From positions 62,001-126,000 of the forward strand of contig NZ_QYAB01000003.1 of the NCBI RefSeq assembly GCF_016758175.1: DNA of 64,000 nt, written 5' to 3'. This DNA comes from Leucobacter zeae (GTDB lineage Bacteria; Actinomycetota; Actinomycetes; Actinomycetales; Microbacteriaceae). The notes under the pieces were generated by a model. It ran no database searches and had not been told where the DNA came from. It saw only the letters and a list, made by a program, of their open reading frames with translations. A program made the position numbers and the translations under genes. Positions 45,562 to 53,816 of this stretch are shown here, piece after piece (position 1 is the first letter of the stretch; every line of letters begins with the position of its first letter).

Positions 45562-46044
45562 ATGTCGAACGCCAAGCACGCACTCGGGGTACTGGGGGCC
45601 GGGGCACTCGCCTTCGGAGCGGTGTTCGCCGCATACGGGGCCTTCCCCGCTGCGCACGACCAGGCGCCCGGCGCCGAGGAGACGCCGTCGGAGGAGCTCG
45701 TCCCCGGTCCCACCGAACCCGACATGATCGTCCCCACCGAGCAGCAGATCGTCGGGCGGTGGTTGGATGCGGAGGGGTCGTTCAACCGCGAGGCCTTCGT
45801 CGAGTTCGCCGAGGACGGCACCTGGACGGCATCCGACGGCTGCAACGGGGCGGAGAGCACCTGGACGCTCGGGCTCGACGGCGCGTTCGATCCCGGCGGG
45901 CCCATCGCCATGACCATGATGGCCTGCGACAACTCTCCGATCCCGATGCGGGTGAGCGATGCCGTTGCGGTCGAGGCGTCCGAGGACACGCTCGTGCTCA
46001 TCGACGCGAGCGGGAGCCGCTACGAGCTCACCCGCGCCGAATAG
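45562..46044 (+). CDS. META/HslJ-like exported small protein
   Basis: A 160-residue protein with an N-terminal hydrophobic signal or anchor (about 7-27) and no lipobox, then a Pro/Glu linker and a META-like domain. It shows FAEDGTWTASDGCNGAES and TMMACDN, the paired-cysteine pattern of HslJ. Start ATG 45562 has AAAGGGG six bases upstream; ATG 45556 is possible. META proteins are linked to heat or antibiotic stress; function here unknown. Confidence 0.68.
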   Translation: MSNAKHALGVLGAGALAFGAVFAAYGAFPAAHDQAPGAEETPSEELVPGPTEPDMIVPTEQQIVGRWLDAEGSFNREAFVEFAEDGTWTASDGCNGAESTWTLGLDGAFDPGGPIAMTMMACDNSPIPMRVSDAVAVEASEDTLVLIDASGSRYELTRAE

Positions 46045-46056
46045 GCGTTCGCCCCG

Positions 46057-47010
46057 TCAGCCCTGCTGCAGCGCCGCGTCGATGATGCGGTGAGCCGGCA
46101 GGATGCTGCGGCGCTCCTCGTCCATGTCGACGCGCCCTTCGACCAGGTCGGCGAAGTGCTCGAACTGCGCGACGAGCGGCTCGAGCCCCGAGACCTCGGG
46201 CACCTCGATCTCGGTCATCTGCTTGAAGCCCGCACGACCGTCCGAGGACTCGATGTTCGTGTGCCGGTACTTCGTCACGCTCCGGAGCAGGAGGTCGATC
46301 TCGACCATGGAGTCGAGCGACTGCACCGTCAGCTTGCGCACCTTGCGCTGGCCGATCCGGCTCGCCGACGCCGACGCGATCCCGCCGCCGGGGAACCGCA
46401 GCGAGGCGTCGATGACGTCCTCCGCTCCCGCAACGGACTCGGGATGGAAGCGTCCGAGCTCGGCGTTGACCGCGGTCGGCGACTCCGAACCGAAGATGCG
46501 CGAGATCAGGTCGGCATCGTGCACGAGCAGGTCCCATGCCACGCCGGTCTTGATGCGCGACCAATAGGGCGAGTGCCGCTCGGCGCGCACGTACATCGGC
46601 TCCTCGATGAGCGACTGCGCGGCGACGACCCCGGCGTTGTAGCGCTCGAGGAACCCGCACTGCACCGGGACCCCGCGCTGCTCCGAGACCGCCAGGATCT
46701 CCTCGGTCTGCTCGAGCGACGGGCAGATCGGCTTCTCGATGAGCACGGGCTTCCCGGCGTCCAGCACCTCCTTGGCGATGCCGTAGTGGTACTCCGTCGA
46801 CGCGGCGACGACGACCGCGTCGGCGCGCCGCAGCGCCTCCTCCGCCGCAGGGAACCAGTCGCCCCCGTACTGCTCCGTAGCCGCGCGGCCGTTCTGCTCG
46901 AAGGGATCGACGATGCCGACCAGGTTCGCGCGGGAGGAAGACGAGATGATGCGCGCATGATTGCGCCCCATCGATCCCGCACCGAAGAGCACTACGTCGA
47001 GTTTCGCCAT
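46057..47010 (-). CDS. Gfo/Idh/MocA oxidoreductase, WbpB-like candidate
   Basis: A 317-residue NAD-dependent sugar oxidoreductase. Rossmann motif GAGSMG (10-15), EKP at 92-94 and the catalytic His in AWDLLVHDADL (His164). With a UDP-HexNAc 6-dehydrogenase just upstream on the same strand and a DegT aminotransferase at 56.4 kb, it best fits WbpB: oxidation of the C3 hydroxyl of UDP-GlcNAc uronate. The other option is another nucleotide-sugar or inositol dehydrogenase. A repeat array separates it from the upstream gene. Confidence 0.8.
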   Translation of the reverse strand: MAKLDVVLFGAGSMGRNHARIISSSSRANLVGIVDPFEQNGRAATEQYGGDWFPAAEEALRRADAVVVAASTEYHYGIAKEVLDAGKPVLIEKPICPSLEQTEEILAVSEQRGVPVQCGFLERYNAGVVAAQSLIEEPMYVRAERHSPYWSRIKTGVAWDLLVHDADLISRIFGSESPTAVNAELGRFHPESVAGAEDVIDASLRFPGGGIASASASRIGQRKVRKLTVQSLDSMVEIDLLLRSVTKYRHTNIESSDGRAGFKQMTEIEVPEVSGLEPLVAQFEHFADLVEGRVDMDEERRSILPAHRIIDAALQQG

Positions 47011-47038
47011 CGTGCGGTTCCTTTCGAGGGGTTCGGAG

Positions 47039-47140
47039 GTGGATCCTGCGAGTCGCTTCGCTCCCGCAGGATGACGGGGCCGGTGCTTCGCTCCGCAGGA
47101 GGACGGGGGCGGTGCTTCGCTCCCCAGGACGACTCGGGCG
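47039..47140. repeat. Intergenic repeat, copy B, with tandem 29-base units
   Basis: GTGGATCCTGCG hairpin with CGCAGGAT (47043-47050 with 47065-47072), followed by two 29-base units (47066-47094 and 47095-47123) of the form GCAGGA(T/G)GACGGGG...GGTGCTTCGCTCC and a third decayed unit. It is the longest copy in the window. Confidence 0.7.
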
Positions 47141-47154
47141 GCGACCGGGCGGGC

Positions 47155-48450
47155 TCAGCCCCCGTGGCCGATGACGATGCGGGGCACGCCCGTCCACGCC
47201 GCAGGGTCGGTGAAGTTGCGACCGTCGGCGAAGAGCTTGATGCCGGGGAAGTCGGTCGGGCCGAGCTGGCGATAGGGGGCGTGATCGGCCTGCAGGATCG
47301 CGACGTCGACCGGATCGCCGATGGCGTGCGCGGTGAACCCGTAGCCCGCGAGCTCCTCGTCGGAGAACAGCGGATCGTGCACGGTCACGATCGCGCCGCG
47401 CTTCGTGAGCTCGTCGACCGTGGGGAAGACGCCCGAGACGGCCGTCTCCTTGACGCCGCCGCGGTAGGCCGCGCCGAGCACGACGACGCGCTGCCCCGCC
47501 AGGTCCCCGATCGTCTGCTGCACGCGGTCCACCACGTACGCGGGCATGGTCGCGTTGTGGTTGCGGGCCGTGCGCACGATGTCCGCGTCGGGGTCGGTCG
47601 ACAGGTAGAGGCGCGGGTAGACCGGGATGCAGTGCCCGCCGACCGCGATGCCGGGTCGGTGGATGTGGCTGAAGGGCTGCGAGTTGCAGGCCTCGATGAC
47701 GCGGTACACGTCGATGCCTGCCGTATCGGCGAACTGGGCGAACTGGTTCGCGAGCCCGATGTTGACGTCGCGGTAGGTCGTCTCGGCGAGCTTCGCCATC
47801 TCGGCGGCCTCCGCGGTACCCATGTCCCATACGCCGTTGGGGCGCGGCAGGTCGTCGCGCTCGTCGAAGGTGAGCACCGACTCGTAGAACTCGATCGCCC
47901 GCTTCGTGCCCGCCTCGTTCAGTCCGCCGACGAGCTTCGGGTACTTCTTGAGATCCGCGTAGACCCGGCCGGTGAGCACGCGCTCGGGCGAGAAGACGAG
48001 ATGGAAGTCCTCGCCCTCGGTGAGGCCCGACACCTCTTCGATGAGCGGCTTCCAGCGGCCGCGGGTGGTGCCGACGGGCAGCGTGGTCTCGTACGACACG
48101 AGCGTGCCCGGGGTCAGATGCTCCGCGAGCGAGCGGGTCGCCTGATCCATCCATCCGAAATCGGGAGCCCAGGTCTCCTCGTCGACGAGCAGCGGTACGA
48201 CCAGCACGACCGCATCGGCGCCCGGGATCCCCTCGGCGTAGTCGGTCGTCGCGCGCAGCCGGCCCGCTGGCACCTGCTCGGCGAGCTTCTCGGCGAGCCC
48301 TGCCTCACCCGGGAACGGCTCCTCGCCCCGGTTGATGCAGTCGACGAGCGCCTGGTTGACGTCCACCCCGACGACCTCGTGGCCCATCGAGGCGTACTGC
48401 GTGGCGAGCGGGAGGCCGATCTTGCCTGTGGCAACTACTGCGATCTTCAC
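47155..48450 (-). CDS. UDP-N-acetyl-hexosamine 6-dehydrogenase (WbpA/WecC-like)
   Basis: A 431-residue UDP-glucose/GDP-mannose dehydrogenase family enzyme that oxidises C6 of a UDP-HexNAc to the uronate. The catalytic Cys274 is in GGHCIPVYP, which fits UDP-HexNAc rather than UDP-Glc enzymes. ETTLPVGTTR and FSPERVLTGR are intact; the first glycine of the Rossmann loop is replaced (ATGKIGLP). GTG 48450 lies seven bases after TAGACT. It is followed by the WbpB-like gene, giving two steps of diacetamido-uronate synthesis. Confidence 0.88.
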   Translation of the reverse strand: MKIAVVATGKIGLPLATQYASMGHEVVGVDVNQALVDCINRGEEPFPGEAGLAEKLAEQVPAGRLRATTDYAEGIPGADAVVLVVPLLVDEETWAPDFGWMDQATRSLAEHLTPGTLVSYETTLPVGTTRGRWKPLIEEVSGLTEGEDFHLVFSPERVLTGRVYADLKKYPKLVGGLNEAGTKRAIEFYESVLTFDERDDLPRPNGVWDMGTAEAAEMAKLAETTYRDVNIGLANQFAQFADTAGIDVYRVIEACNSQPFSHIHRPGIAVGGHCIPVYPRLYLSTDPDADIVRTARNHNATMPAYVVDRVQQTIGDLAGQRVVVLGAAYRGGVKETAVSGVFPTVDELTKRGAIVTVHDPLFSDEELAGYGFTAHAIGDPVDVAILQADHAPYRQLGPTDFPGIKLFADGRNFTDPAAWTGVPRIVIGHGG

Positions 48451-48457
48451 GCGTGAC

Positions 48458-48463
48458 AGTCTA
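48458..48463 (-). promoter_or_regulatory. -10 box TAGACT for the UDP-HexNAc dehydrogenase gene (leaderless)
   Basis: Seven bases before GTG 48450, with no Shine-Dalgarno. Confidence 0.5.
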
Positions 48464-49627
48464 ACCGAGCAGCGCTTCGAGCCGCTCCCGCACCGCTGCC
48501 GTCTGCGCCTCGAAGCTCAACGGGCGGGCGGCGCGGTCGGCAGCGTGCTTCCACTCGTCCACCTGGGCGACCGTGAGCGGCTCGACCGAGCGCACGAGGT
48601 CGTCGACCTCGAAGGAGTCGCTCACGACGCCGAGTCCGTAGTGCCGCAGTTCGCGCACCATCTCCTCGCTCGGCCCGATGGCCATGCCGATCCGGGCCTG
48701 CACGTAGTCGAAGAACTTGTTCGGCAGGGTGAGCCTGGCGTTCGTGTGCGTCGGCGGGATCCAGAACACCCCGAGGTCGTACGCCGCGAGCGTCGCGGGC
48801 AGTTCCGCTGGCGCGACGGGGTCGTTGAAGCGGATCCTCGGACTGCCGCCCGCGATGCGCTGCAGTTCGCGCAGGTGCGCGCCGCCGTCGCCCGCGGCGA
48901 CGAGGAAGAGGTCGAGCGTGAACCGCTCGGGGAGCCGGGTGAATGCCTCCACCATCGCCTCGAGCCCGCGCCCGTGGATCGCGGCCCCGCTGTGCACGCA
49001 GCGGATGGCGTCGCCCGGGTCGGCCGTGCGCTCGTGCACCGGCAGGTCGCGGAAGGGCCCGGCGTTCGTCATGAGCTGCGCGTCGACGCCGAACCGGTCG
49101 CGGTAGAGATCGACGATGCCGTTCGACACCGTGGTGACGAGCGCCGCTCGCGAGAGGTAGGTATCGCAGAGGTGGACCATGAACGGGGCGACGAGCAGCC
49201 GCCACGAGAGGATGTGGGTGCGCTCCTCCGGAGCCCACTCGTGCAGGTCCGCCCACACCGGGGCGTCGCCCGCCAGCCGGAACGCGAGATCGAGCACGCG
49301 GGCGTCGTTGGCCACCACGAGGTCCCACGGCCCGTCGAGGATCGCGCCGGCCGCGCTCCCGCGCTGGTCGAGCACGAAGCGGGCGGCAGGCGCCGAGCAC
49401 TCGACGGATCGATGCGCCCGCAGCGCCAGCTTCGCGACACCGGCGGGCGTCTGGGGCAGAGTCGCGAGCCCGTCGGGCACGCGGAGATGGTGGGCCGCGC
49501 CGCTCGGCCGCTCGCCGAAGCCGACCGTCGTCACCTCGCCGAGCTCCGCCAGGAGGCCGACCTGGCGCAGCACGCGTGCATCGCGCGCGATCGGGGTGAG
49601 GGAGATGCAGAGGATCCGACGTGGCAT
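48461..49627 (-). CDS. Glycosyltransferase, GT-B fold (GT4-like)
   Basis: A 388-residue cytoplasmic glycosyltransferase. It opens RRILCISLTPIARDARVLRQ; the donor side has IRFNDPVAPAELPATL and TLPNKFFDYVQARIGMAIGPS. ATG 49627 has GGAGG upstream. The last part is closely related to the gene at 51568 (LPNKFFDF/YVQAR and GPSxEMVR shared), so the two are paralogues flanking the ABC flippase. Sugar and linkage unknown. Confidence 0.82.
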   Translation of the reverse strand: MPRRILCISLTPIARDARVLRQVGLLAELGEVTTVGFGERPSGAAHHLRVPDGLATLPQTPAGVAKLALRAHRSVECSAPAARFVLDQRGSAAGAILDGPWDLVVANDARVLDLAFRLAGDAPVWADLHEWAPEERTHILSWRLLVAPFMVHLCDTYLSRAALVTTVSNGIVDLYRDRFGVDAQLMTNAGPFRDLPVHERTADPGDAIRCVHSGAAIHGRGLEAMVEAFTRLPERFTLDLFLVAAGDGGAHLRELQRIAGGSPRIRFNDPVAPAELPATLAAYDLGVFWIPPTHTNARLTLPNKFFDYVQARIGMAIGPSEEMVRELRHYGLGVVSDSFEVDDLVRSVEPLTVAQVDEWKHAADRAARPLSFEAQTAAVRERLEALLG

Positions 49628-49697
49628 GCCTCCATTCTGCCCGGTCCCGGCCACGGGACCCCTCGCGACCCTCGGCGGGCGCTCCGGTGCGCTCGCG

Positions 49698-49703
49698 TAA
49701 GAT
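49698..49703 (+). promoter_or_regulatory. -10 box TAAGAT upstream of the ABC flippase
   Basis: 41 bases before GTG 49745. It probably drives the run of genes 49745-55177. Confidence 0.4.
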
Positions 49704-49744
49704 GGGCGCCTGAGGTCGGCCCGAGACCTCGGGATGGGATTTCA

Positions 49745-51529
49745 GTGAAAGATCTGCTCCGGCTCTACCGCCGCCTGCTCGGTGCCCTGCCCCGCAGCGC
49801 GCAGCGCTTCCTGAAGTTCTACTCGACCTCCCTCGGCGCTCTCGCGATCTTCGACGCGGCCGCGCTCGGCCTCCTCGCACTCATCATCGCCCCGCTCAGC
49901 ACGGAGGACGACGTCGTGCTCCCGCTGATCGGCAGGCTCGACACCACGGGCGTCGTGTGGGCGATCGTCGTCATCTGCCTCTTCATGATCACGAAGGCCG
50001 CCGGTTCGGTCGCGCTGCTGCGCTGGGCGACGAAGGGCTTCGCGAAGTACGAGCTGCAGCTCGGCGACCGGCTCTTCCAGAGCTACCTCCACGCGCCCTG
50101 GCAGATGCGGCTGCGCAAGAACTCGGCGGACCTCACCCGGCTGATCGACAGCAGCATCGCGCTCATGGTGAGCGGATACCTGCTGCCGGGCGCGACGCTC
50201 GTCGGCGAGGCCGCGAGCCTCGTCGCCGTGATCGCCGTCCTCGCGATCGCGCAGCCGATGGTCGCCGTGATCTCGCTGCTCTACCTGGGCGCGATCGGCA
50301 TGGTCCTCTACTTCTGGATCGCGCGTCACGCGCGCATCGCCGGCAAGGTCACGCTCACCTACGCGCTCAAGAACTCCCGGCTTATCACCGAGATGGTCGG
50401 CGCGCTCAAGGAGATCACGCTGCGCGACAAGTCGAGCGAGGTCGCCGACTTCCTCTCGCGGAACCGGGTCAAGACCACCCGGGCCCGGGCGAACGTGCAG
50501 TTCCTCGGACAGGTACCGCGCTTCGTGCTCGACGCGGGCATCGTCGGCGGCTTCCTCGTCGTCGGCGGCGCCGCGTTCGTCTTCGGCGGCGGCGCCGCGC
50601 CGGCGCTCACGGCCGTCGCGCTGTTCGGCCTCGCCGGATTCCGCATGGCCCCCTCGGTGATCCGGTTCCAGACGATCATGTCGCAGATGACGTCGACGGC
50701 ACCCCACGCCGAGCGCGTGCTCGACGAGATCGAGGCCGCCGAGGCCGCGGCGATCGGCGCCGCCCCGGCCGAGACCGCCGAGTTCCCCGCCGAGCCGCGA
50801 GCGCTCGAGGTGCGGGATCTCGACTTCCGCTACGACGGCGCAGCCTCCGACGCGCTCCAGAACATCTCGCTCTCGATCCCGTTCGGCCAGACCGTCGCCT
50901 TCGTGGGCGAGTCCGGATCGGGCAAGAGCACGATGGTCGACGTGCTGCTCGGTCTGCTCGCCCCGACCGCGGGAGAGGTGAGCGTCGACGGCACCTCCAT
51001 CGCATCGATGCAGCACGGCTGGCAGTCCCGGATCGGATACGTGCCGCAGGAGGTCTCGATCTTCGACGCGAACATCGCGCAGAACGTGGCGCTGACCTGG
51101 GGACCGGACTACGACGCGGACCGCGTCCGCTCCGCGCTGGAACGCGCGCAGCTCCTGACGCTCGTCGAGCGGCGCGAGGGCGGCATCGAGGGCGCGGTGG
51201 GCGAGCGCGGGCTCGCGCTCTCGGGCGGCCAGAAGCAGCGGCTCGGCATCGCCCGCGCGCTCTACGCCGACCCGAGCGTGCTCGTGCTCGACGAGGCGAC
51301 GAGCGCGCTCGACGCCGAGACCGAGGCGCTGATCGCCGAATCCGTCAACGCCCTGCGCGGCGAGACCACCGTCATCATGGTCGCACACCGGCTCTCGACC
51401 GTGCGCCAGGCCGACCAGATCTTCTACCTCGAGCACGGCAGGCTCCTCGCCCACGGCACCTTCGACGAGCTCGTCCAGCGCGTCGAGCGCTTCGAGCGCC
51501 AGGCCCGCCTCTCCGGGCTCCTCGACTGA
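49745..51529 (+). CDS. ABC transporter, permease-ATPase fusion (PglK-like flippase)
   Basis: A 594-residue half transporter. The N-terminal six-helix domain spans about 20-330; the ATPase has FVGESGSGKST, VPQEVSIFDANIAQN, LSGGQKQRLGIARALY and VLVLDEATSALD, and the switch His in VAHRLST. It is homodimeric. The likely role is flipping a lipid-linked oligosaccharide across the membrane, based on position among glycosyltransferases and overall size. GTG 49745 is the only sensible start; ribosome site weak. Confidence 0.87.
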   Translation: MKDLLRLYRRLLGALPRSAQRFLKFYSTSLGALAIFDAAALGLLALIIAPLSTEDDVVLPLIGRLDTTGVVWAIVVICLFMITKAAGSVALLRWATKGFAKYELQLGDRLFQSYLHAPWQMRLRKNSADLTRLIDSSIALMVSGYLLPGATLVGEAASLVAVIAVLAIAQPMVAVISLLYLGAIGMVLYFWIARHARIAGKVTLTYALKNSRLITEMVGALKEITLRDKSSEVADFLSRNRVKTTRARANVQFLGQVPRFVLDAGIVGGFLVVGGAAFVFGGGAAPALTAVALFGLAGFRMAPSVIRFQTIMSQMTSTAPHAERVLDEIEAAEAAAIGAAPAETAEFPAEPRALEVRDLDFRYDGAASDALQNISLSIPFGQTVAFVGESGSGKSTMVDVLLGLLAPTAGEVSVDGTSIASMQHGWQSRIGYVPQEVSIFDANIAQNVALTWGPDYDADRVRSALERAQLLTLVERREGGIEGAVGERGLALSGGQKQRLGIARALYADPSVLVLDEATSALDAETEALIAESVNALRGETTVIMVAHRLSTVRQADQIFYLEHGRLLAHGTFDELVQRVERFERQARLSGLLD

Positions 51530-51567
51530 CCGACCTGCGACCGAACCGACCGGGAGAACCGCACCAC

Positions 51568-52719
51568 ATGCCAGCATCAGCACCGCTCGACATCCTCGTC
51601 CTCGCCGTCACCCCGTTCATGACGGAACCGCGCGGCATCAAGCAGGTCCAGGAGCTGCGCAAGCACCACAACGTGACGACGGCGGGTATCGGCCCCTCGC
51701 CGTTCCCCGATCTGCCGCACATCGAGTTCTCGAACCCGGCGGCGGCCGAGTCGGGGCTCGTCTCCAAGCTCATGAACGCGGGCAGGCATGTGTTCCGGAT
51801 GCACCGCGCCTCGCTGCGTGCGAACCCGCTGCTGAGCGAGGCCTACGCGAAGCTCAGCTCGGGGTCGTGGGACGTGATCGTCTCGAACGACCTGCTGGGC
51901 GTGCCGATCGCGACCCGGCTGAAGTCGCGCTACGGCGTCGTCTCCGACCTCCACGAGTACGCCCCGAGGCAGGGCGAGAACCGATTCGTCTGGCGCACGC
52001 TCATCGGACCGTACTTCGATTGGATCCTGCGCAAGGAGGTCGCCCCCAAGATCGCGGCGTCGACGAGCGTCGGCCAGGGGATCATCGACGAGTACGAGCG
52101 CGTCTACGGCTTCCGCGGCGACCTCGCGATCAACGCGACCCCGTGGCACGACCTCGAGCCGCTGCCGGTCGGCGATCCCATCCGGCTGGTGCACAGCGGC
52201 CTGCCCGCGCCCGCCAGGAAGCTCGAGGTGATGATCGACGCGGTGCTCGCGACGACGAGCAACGTGACGCTCGACCTGTTCCTGATGCAGAACAACCGCG
52301 CCTACCTCGACGAGCTCAAGGCGCGCGCGGGCGGCGACCCGCGCATCGTCTTCCGCGACCCCGTGCCGTACGCGGAGCTCGTGCGCACCCTGCACGGCTA
52401 CGACGTCGGCCTGAGCCTCATCGCCCCCACGACCTTCAACCTCGAGTGGTGCCTGCCGAACAAGTTCTTCGACTTCGTGCAGGCCCGCCTCGGCGTGATC
52501 ATCGGCCCCTCTCCCGAGATGGTGCGCTACGTCGAGCAGTACGGCTTCGGCGCGGTGACCGAGGACTTCACGGCCGAGGGCCTCACGCGCGTGCTCGACT
52601 CGCTGACCCCCGAGCTCGTGGCCGAGTGGAAGTCGGCCTCGCACGCGTGCGCCGAGGAGCTCTCGGGCGAGCGCCAGGCGGTCGCCTGGAGCCGCGTCGT
52701 CGACCGGATCACCGCGTAG
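51568..52719 (+). CDS. Glycosyltransferase, GT-B fold (paralogue of 48461)
   Basis: A 383-residue protein with LVLAVTPFMTEPRGIKQVQELRKH at the start and CLPNKFFDFVQARLGVIIGPSPEMVRYV in the C-terminal lobe. It shares the latter block with the glycosyltransferase at 48461. ATG 51568 follows GGGAG by a fair distance. It lies 38 bases after the flippase gene in the same orientation; the next gene starts two bases after its stop. Confidence 0.82.
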   Translation: MPASAPLDILVLAVTPFMTEPRGIKQVQELRKHHNVTTAGIGPSPFPDLPHIEFSNPAAAESGLVSKLMNAGRHVFRMHRASLRANPLLSEAYAKLSSGSWDVIVSNDLLGVPIATRLKSRYGVVSDLHEYAPRQGENRFVWRTLIGPYFDWILRKEVAPKIAASTSVGQGIIDEYERVYGFRGDLAINATPWHDLEPLPVGDPIRLVHSGLPAPARKLEVMIDAVLATTSNVTLDLFLMQNNRAYLDELKARAGGDPRIVFRDPVPYAELVRTLHGYDVGLSLIAPTTFNLEWCLPNKFFDFVQARLGVIIGPSPEMVRYVEQYGFGAVTEDFTAEGLTRVLDSLTPELVAEWKSASHACAEELSGERQAVAWSRVVDRITA

Positions 52720-52721
52720 GC

Positions 52722-53816
52722 ATGCGTTGGCAGGCCCGCACGCCGCGCCCCGTGTCCGTCGAGGTGGTGATCCCCGTCCACTCGACGGAGCGGCCGATCG
52801 CGCGCGCGGTGCGGAGCGCGCTCGCGTCCCCCGCTGACCGGGTGCGGGTGCTCGTCGTCTGCCACAACGTGCCCCTGGCCGATATCGCGGAACTGCTGCG
52901 CGAGTGCGCGGGGCCGCGGCTCAGGCTCGTCGAGCACGCCGACGGCATCCCGTCTCCAGCGGGACCCCGGAACGCCGGAGCGCGCGCTGCCACGGCAGAG
53001 TACCTCGCGTTCCTCGACTCCGACGACGAGCTCGAGCCCGGGGCGCTCGCCGGGTGGCTCGAGGAGCTCGATGAGGCGCCTGAGCCCCTCGACGTCCTCA
53101 TCGGCCGTCTGAGCTCGGATTCCGCCGGACGGATCCCCGCGCCGCTCCCGCGGCCGTTCCGCTCGCGCGGCCTGGACCCCGTGCGGGACCGCCTGAACTT
53201 CCGCACCGCCCCCGTCGGCGCGCTCGTGCGCCGACGACTCGTCCTCGATCCGGAGTCCCCCGGATTCATCGAGGGCCTGAGCATCGGCGAGGACATCGAG
53301 CTCGGGATCTTCCTCTGGAACCGCGCGTCGCGCATCGCGCACTCCCGGTGCGCGGCGGGCTACCGGATCCACGAGGACGGCGACGATCGCGTGACCGGCG
53401 AGGCGCGTCCGCTCGCGTCGGTGCTCGAGCCGCTCCGGCGCCTCGCGGCGGCCGGCTGGTTCCGCGCGCTCCCGGCGCGGAGGCGGAGCGCGGCCGCCGC
53501 GAAGCTCCTCCGCCACCAGGTCCTCGCGCAGGTCCGGTCCCGGCACCGGACGGACGCATTCGGACCCGCGGACGCCGCCGCCGCGCGCGCGTGCATCGAG
53601 GACCTGCTCGGCGCGGCGGACGGCGCACTCGGACTCCTCTCACGGGAGGAAGCCGGCCTCGCGCGCGCGCTCGTCGGATCGGGCCCCGATGCCGTCGCGG
53701 CGCACCTCTCCCGGTCCCACGGCAAGATGGCGCAGCTCGTCTCGGACGACCCGCGCCGCCTCTTCTCGGCCGAGTCCCACTGGGTCGGCCTCCTCAGAAA
53801 GCGGGTGCTCCGATGA
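52722..53816 (+). CDS. Glycosyltransferase family 2 protein
   Basis: A 364-residue GT-A enzyme. VEVVIPVHSTERPIARAV begins the domain; the metal site is FLDSDDELEPGAL, and SIGEDIELGIFLWNRA is the acceptor-side motif. The last 120 residues are helical and unassigned. It starts two bases after the preceding stop, and its own stop overlaps the next start (ATGA), so it lies within a translationally coupled run. Confidence 0.82.
   Translation: MRWQARTPRPVSVEVVIPVHSTERPIARAVRSALASPADRVRVLVVCHNVPLADIAELLRECAGPRLRLVEHADGIPSPAGPRNAGARAATAEYLAFLDSDDELEPGALAGWLEELDEAPEPLDVLIGRLSSDSAGRIPAPLPRPFRSRGLDPVRDRLNFRTAPVGALVRRRLVLDPESPGFIEGLSIGEDIELGIFLWNRASRIAHSRCAAGYRIHEDGDDRVTGEARPLASVLEPLRRLAAAGWFRALPARRRSAAAAKLLRHQVLAQVRSRHRTDAFGPADAAAARACIEDLLGAADGALGLLSREEAGLARALVGSGPDAVAAHLSRSHGKMAQLVSDDPRRLFSAESHWVGLLRKRVLR

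Noticed and set aside
47039-47140. Possible CRISPR remnant
   Set aside because: 29-base units abut directly with no spacers and are related to repeats elsewhere in the window.
51577-53546. Minus-strand frames opposite the glycosyltransferases
   Set aside because: No motifs, no ribosome sites, and antisense composition; plus-strand genes are coupled and carry clear GT motifs.
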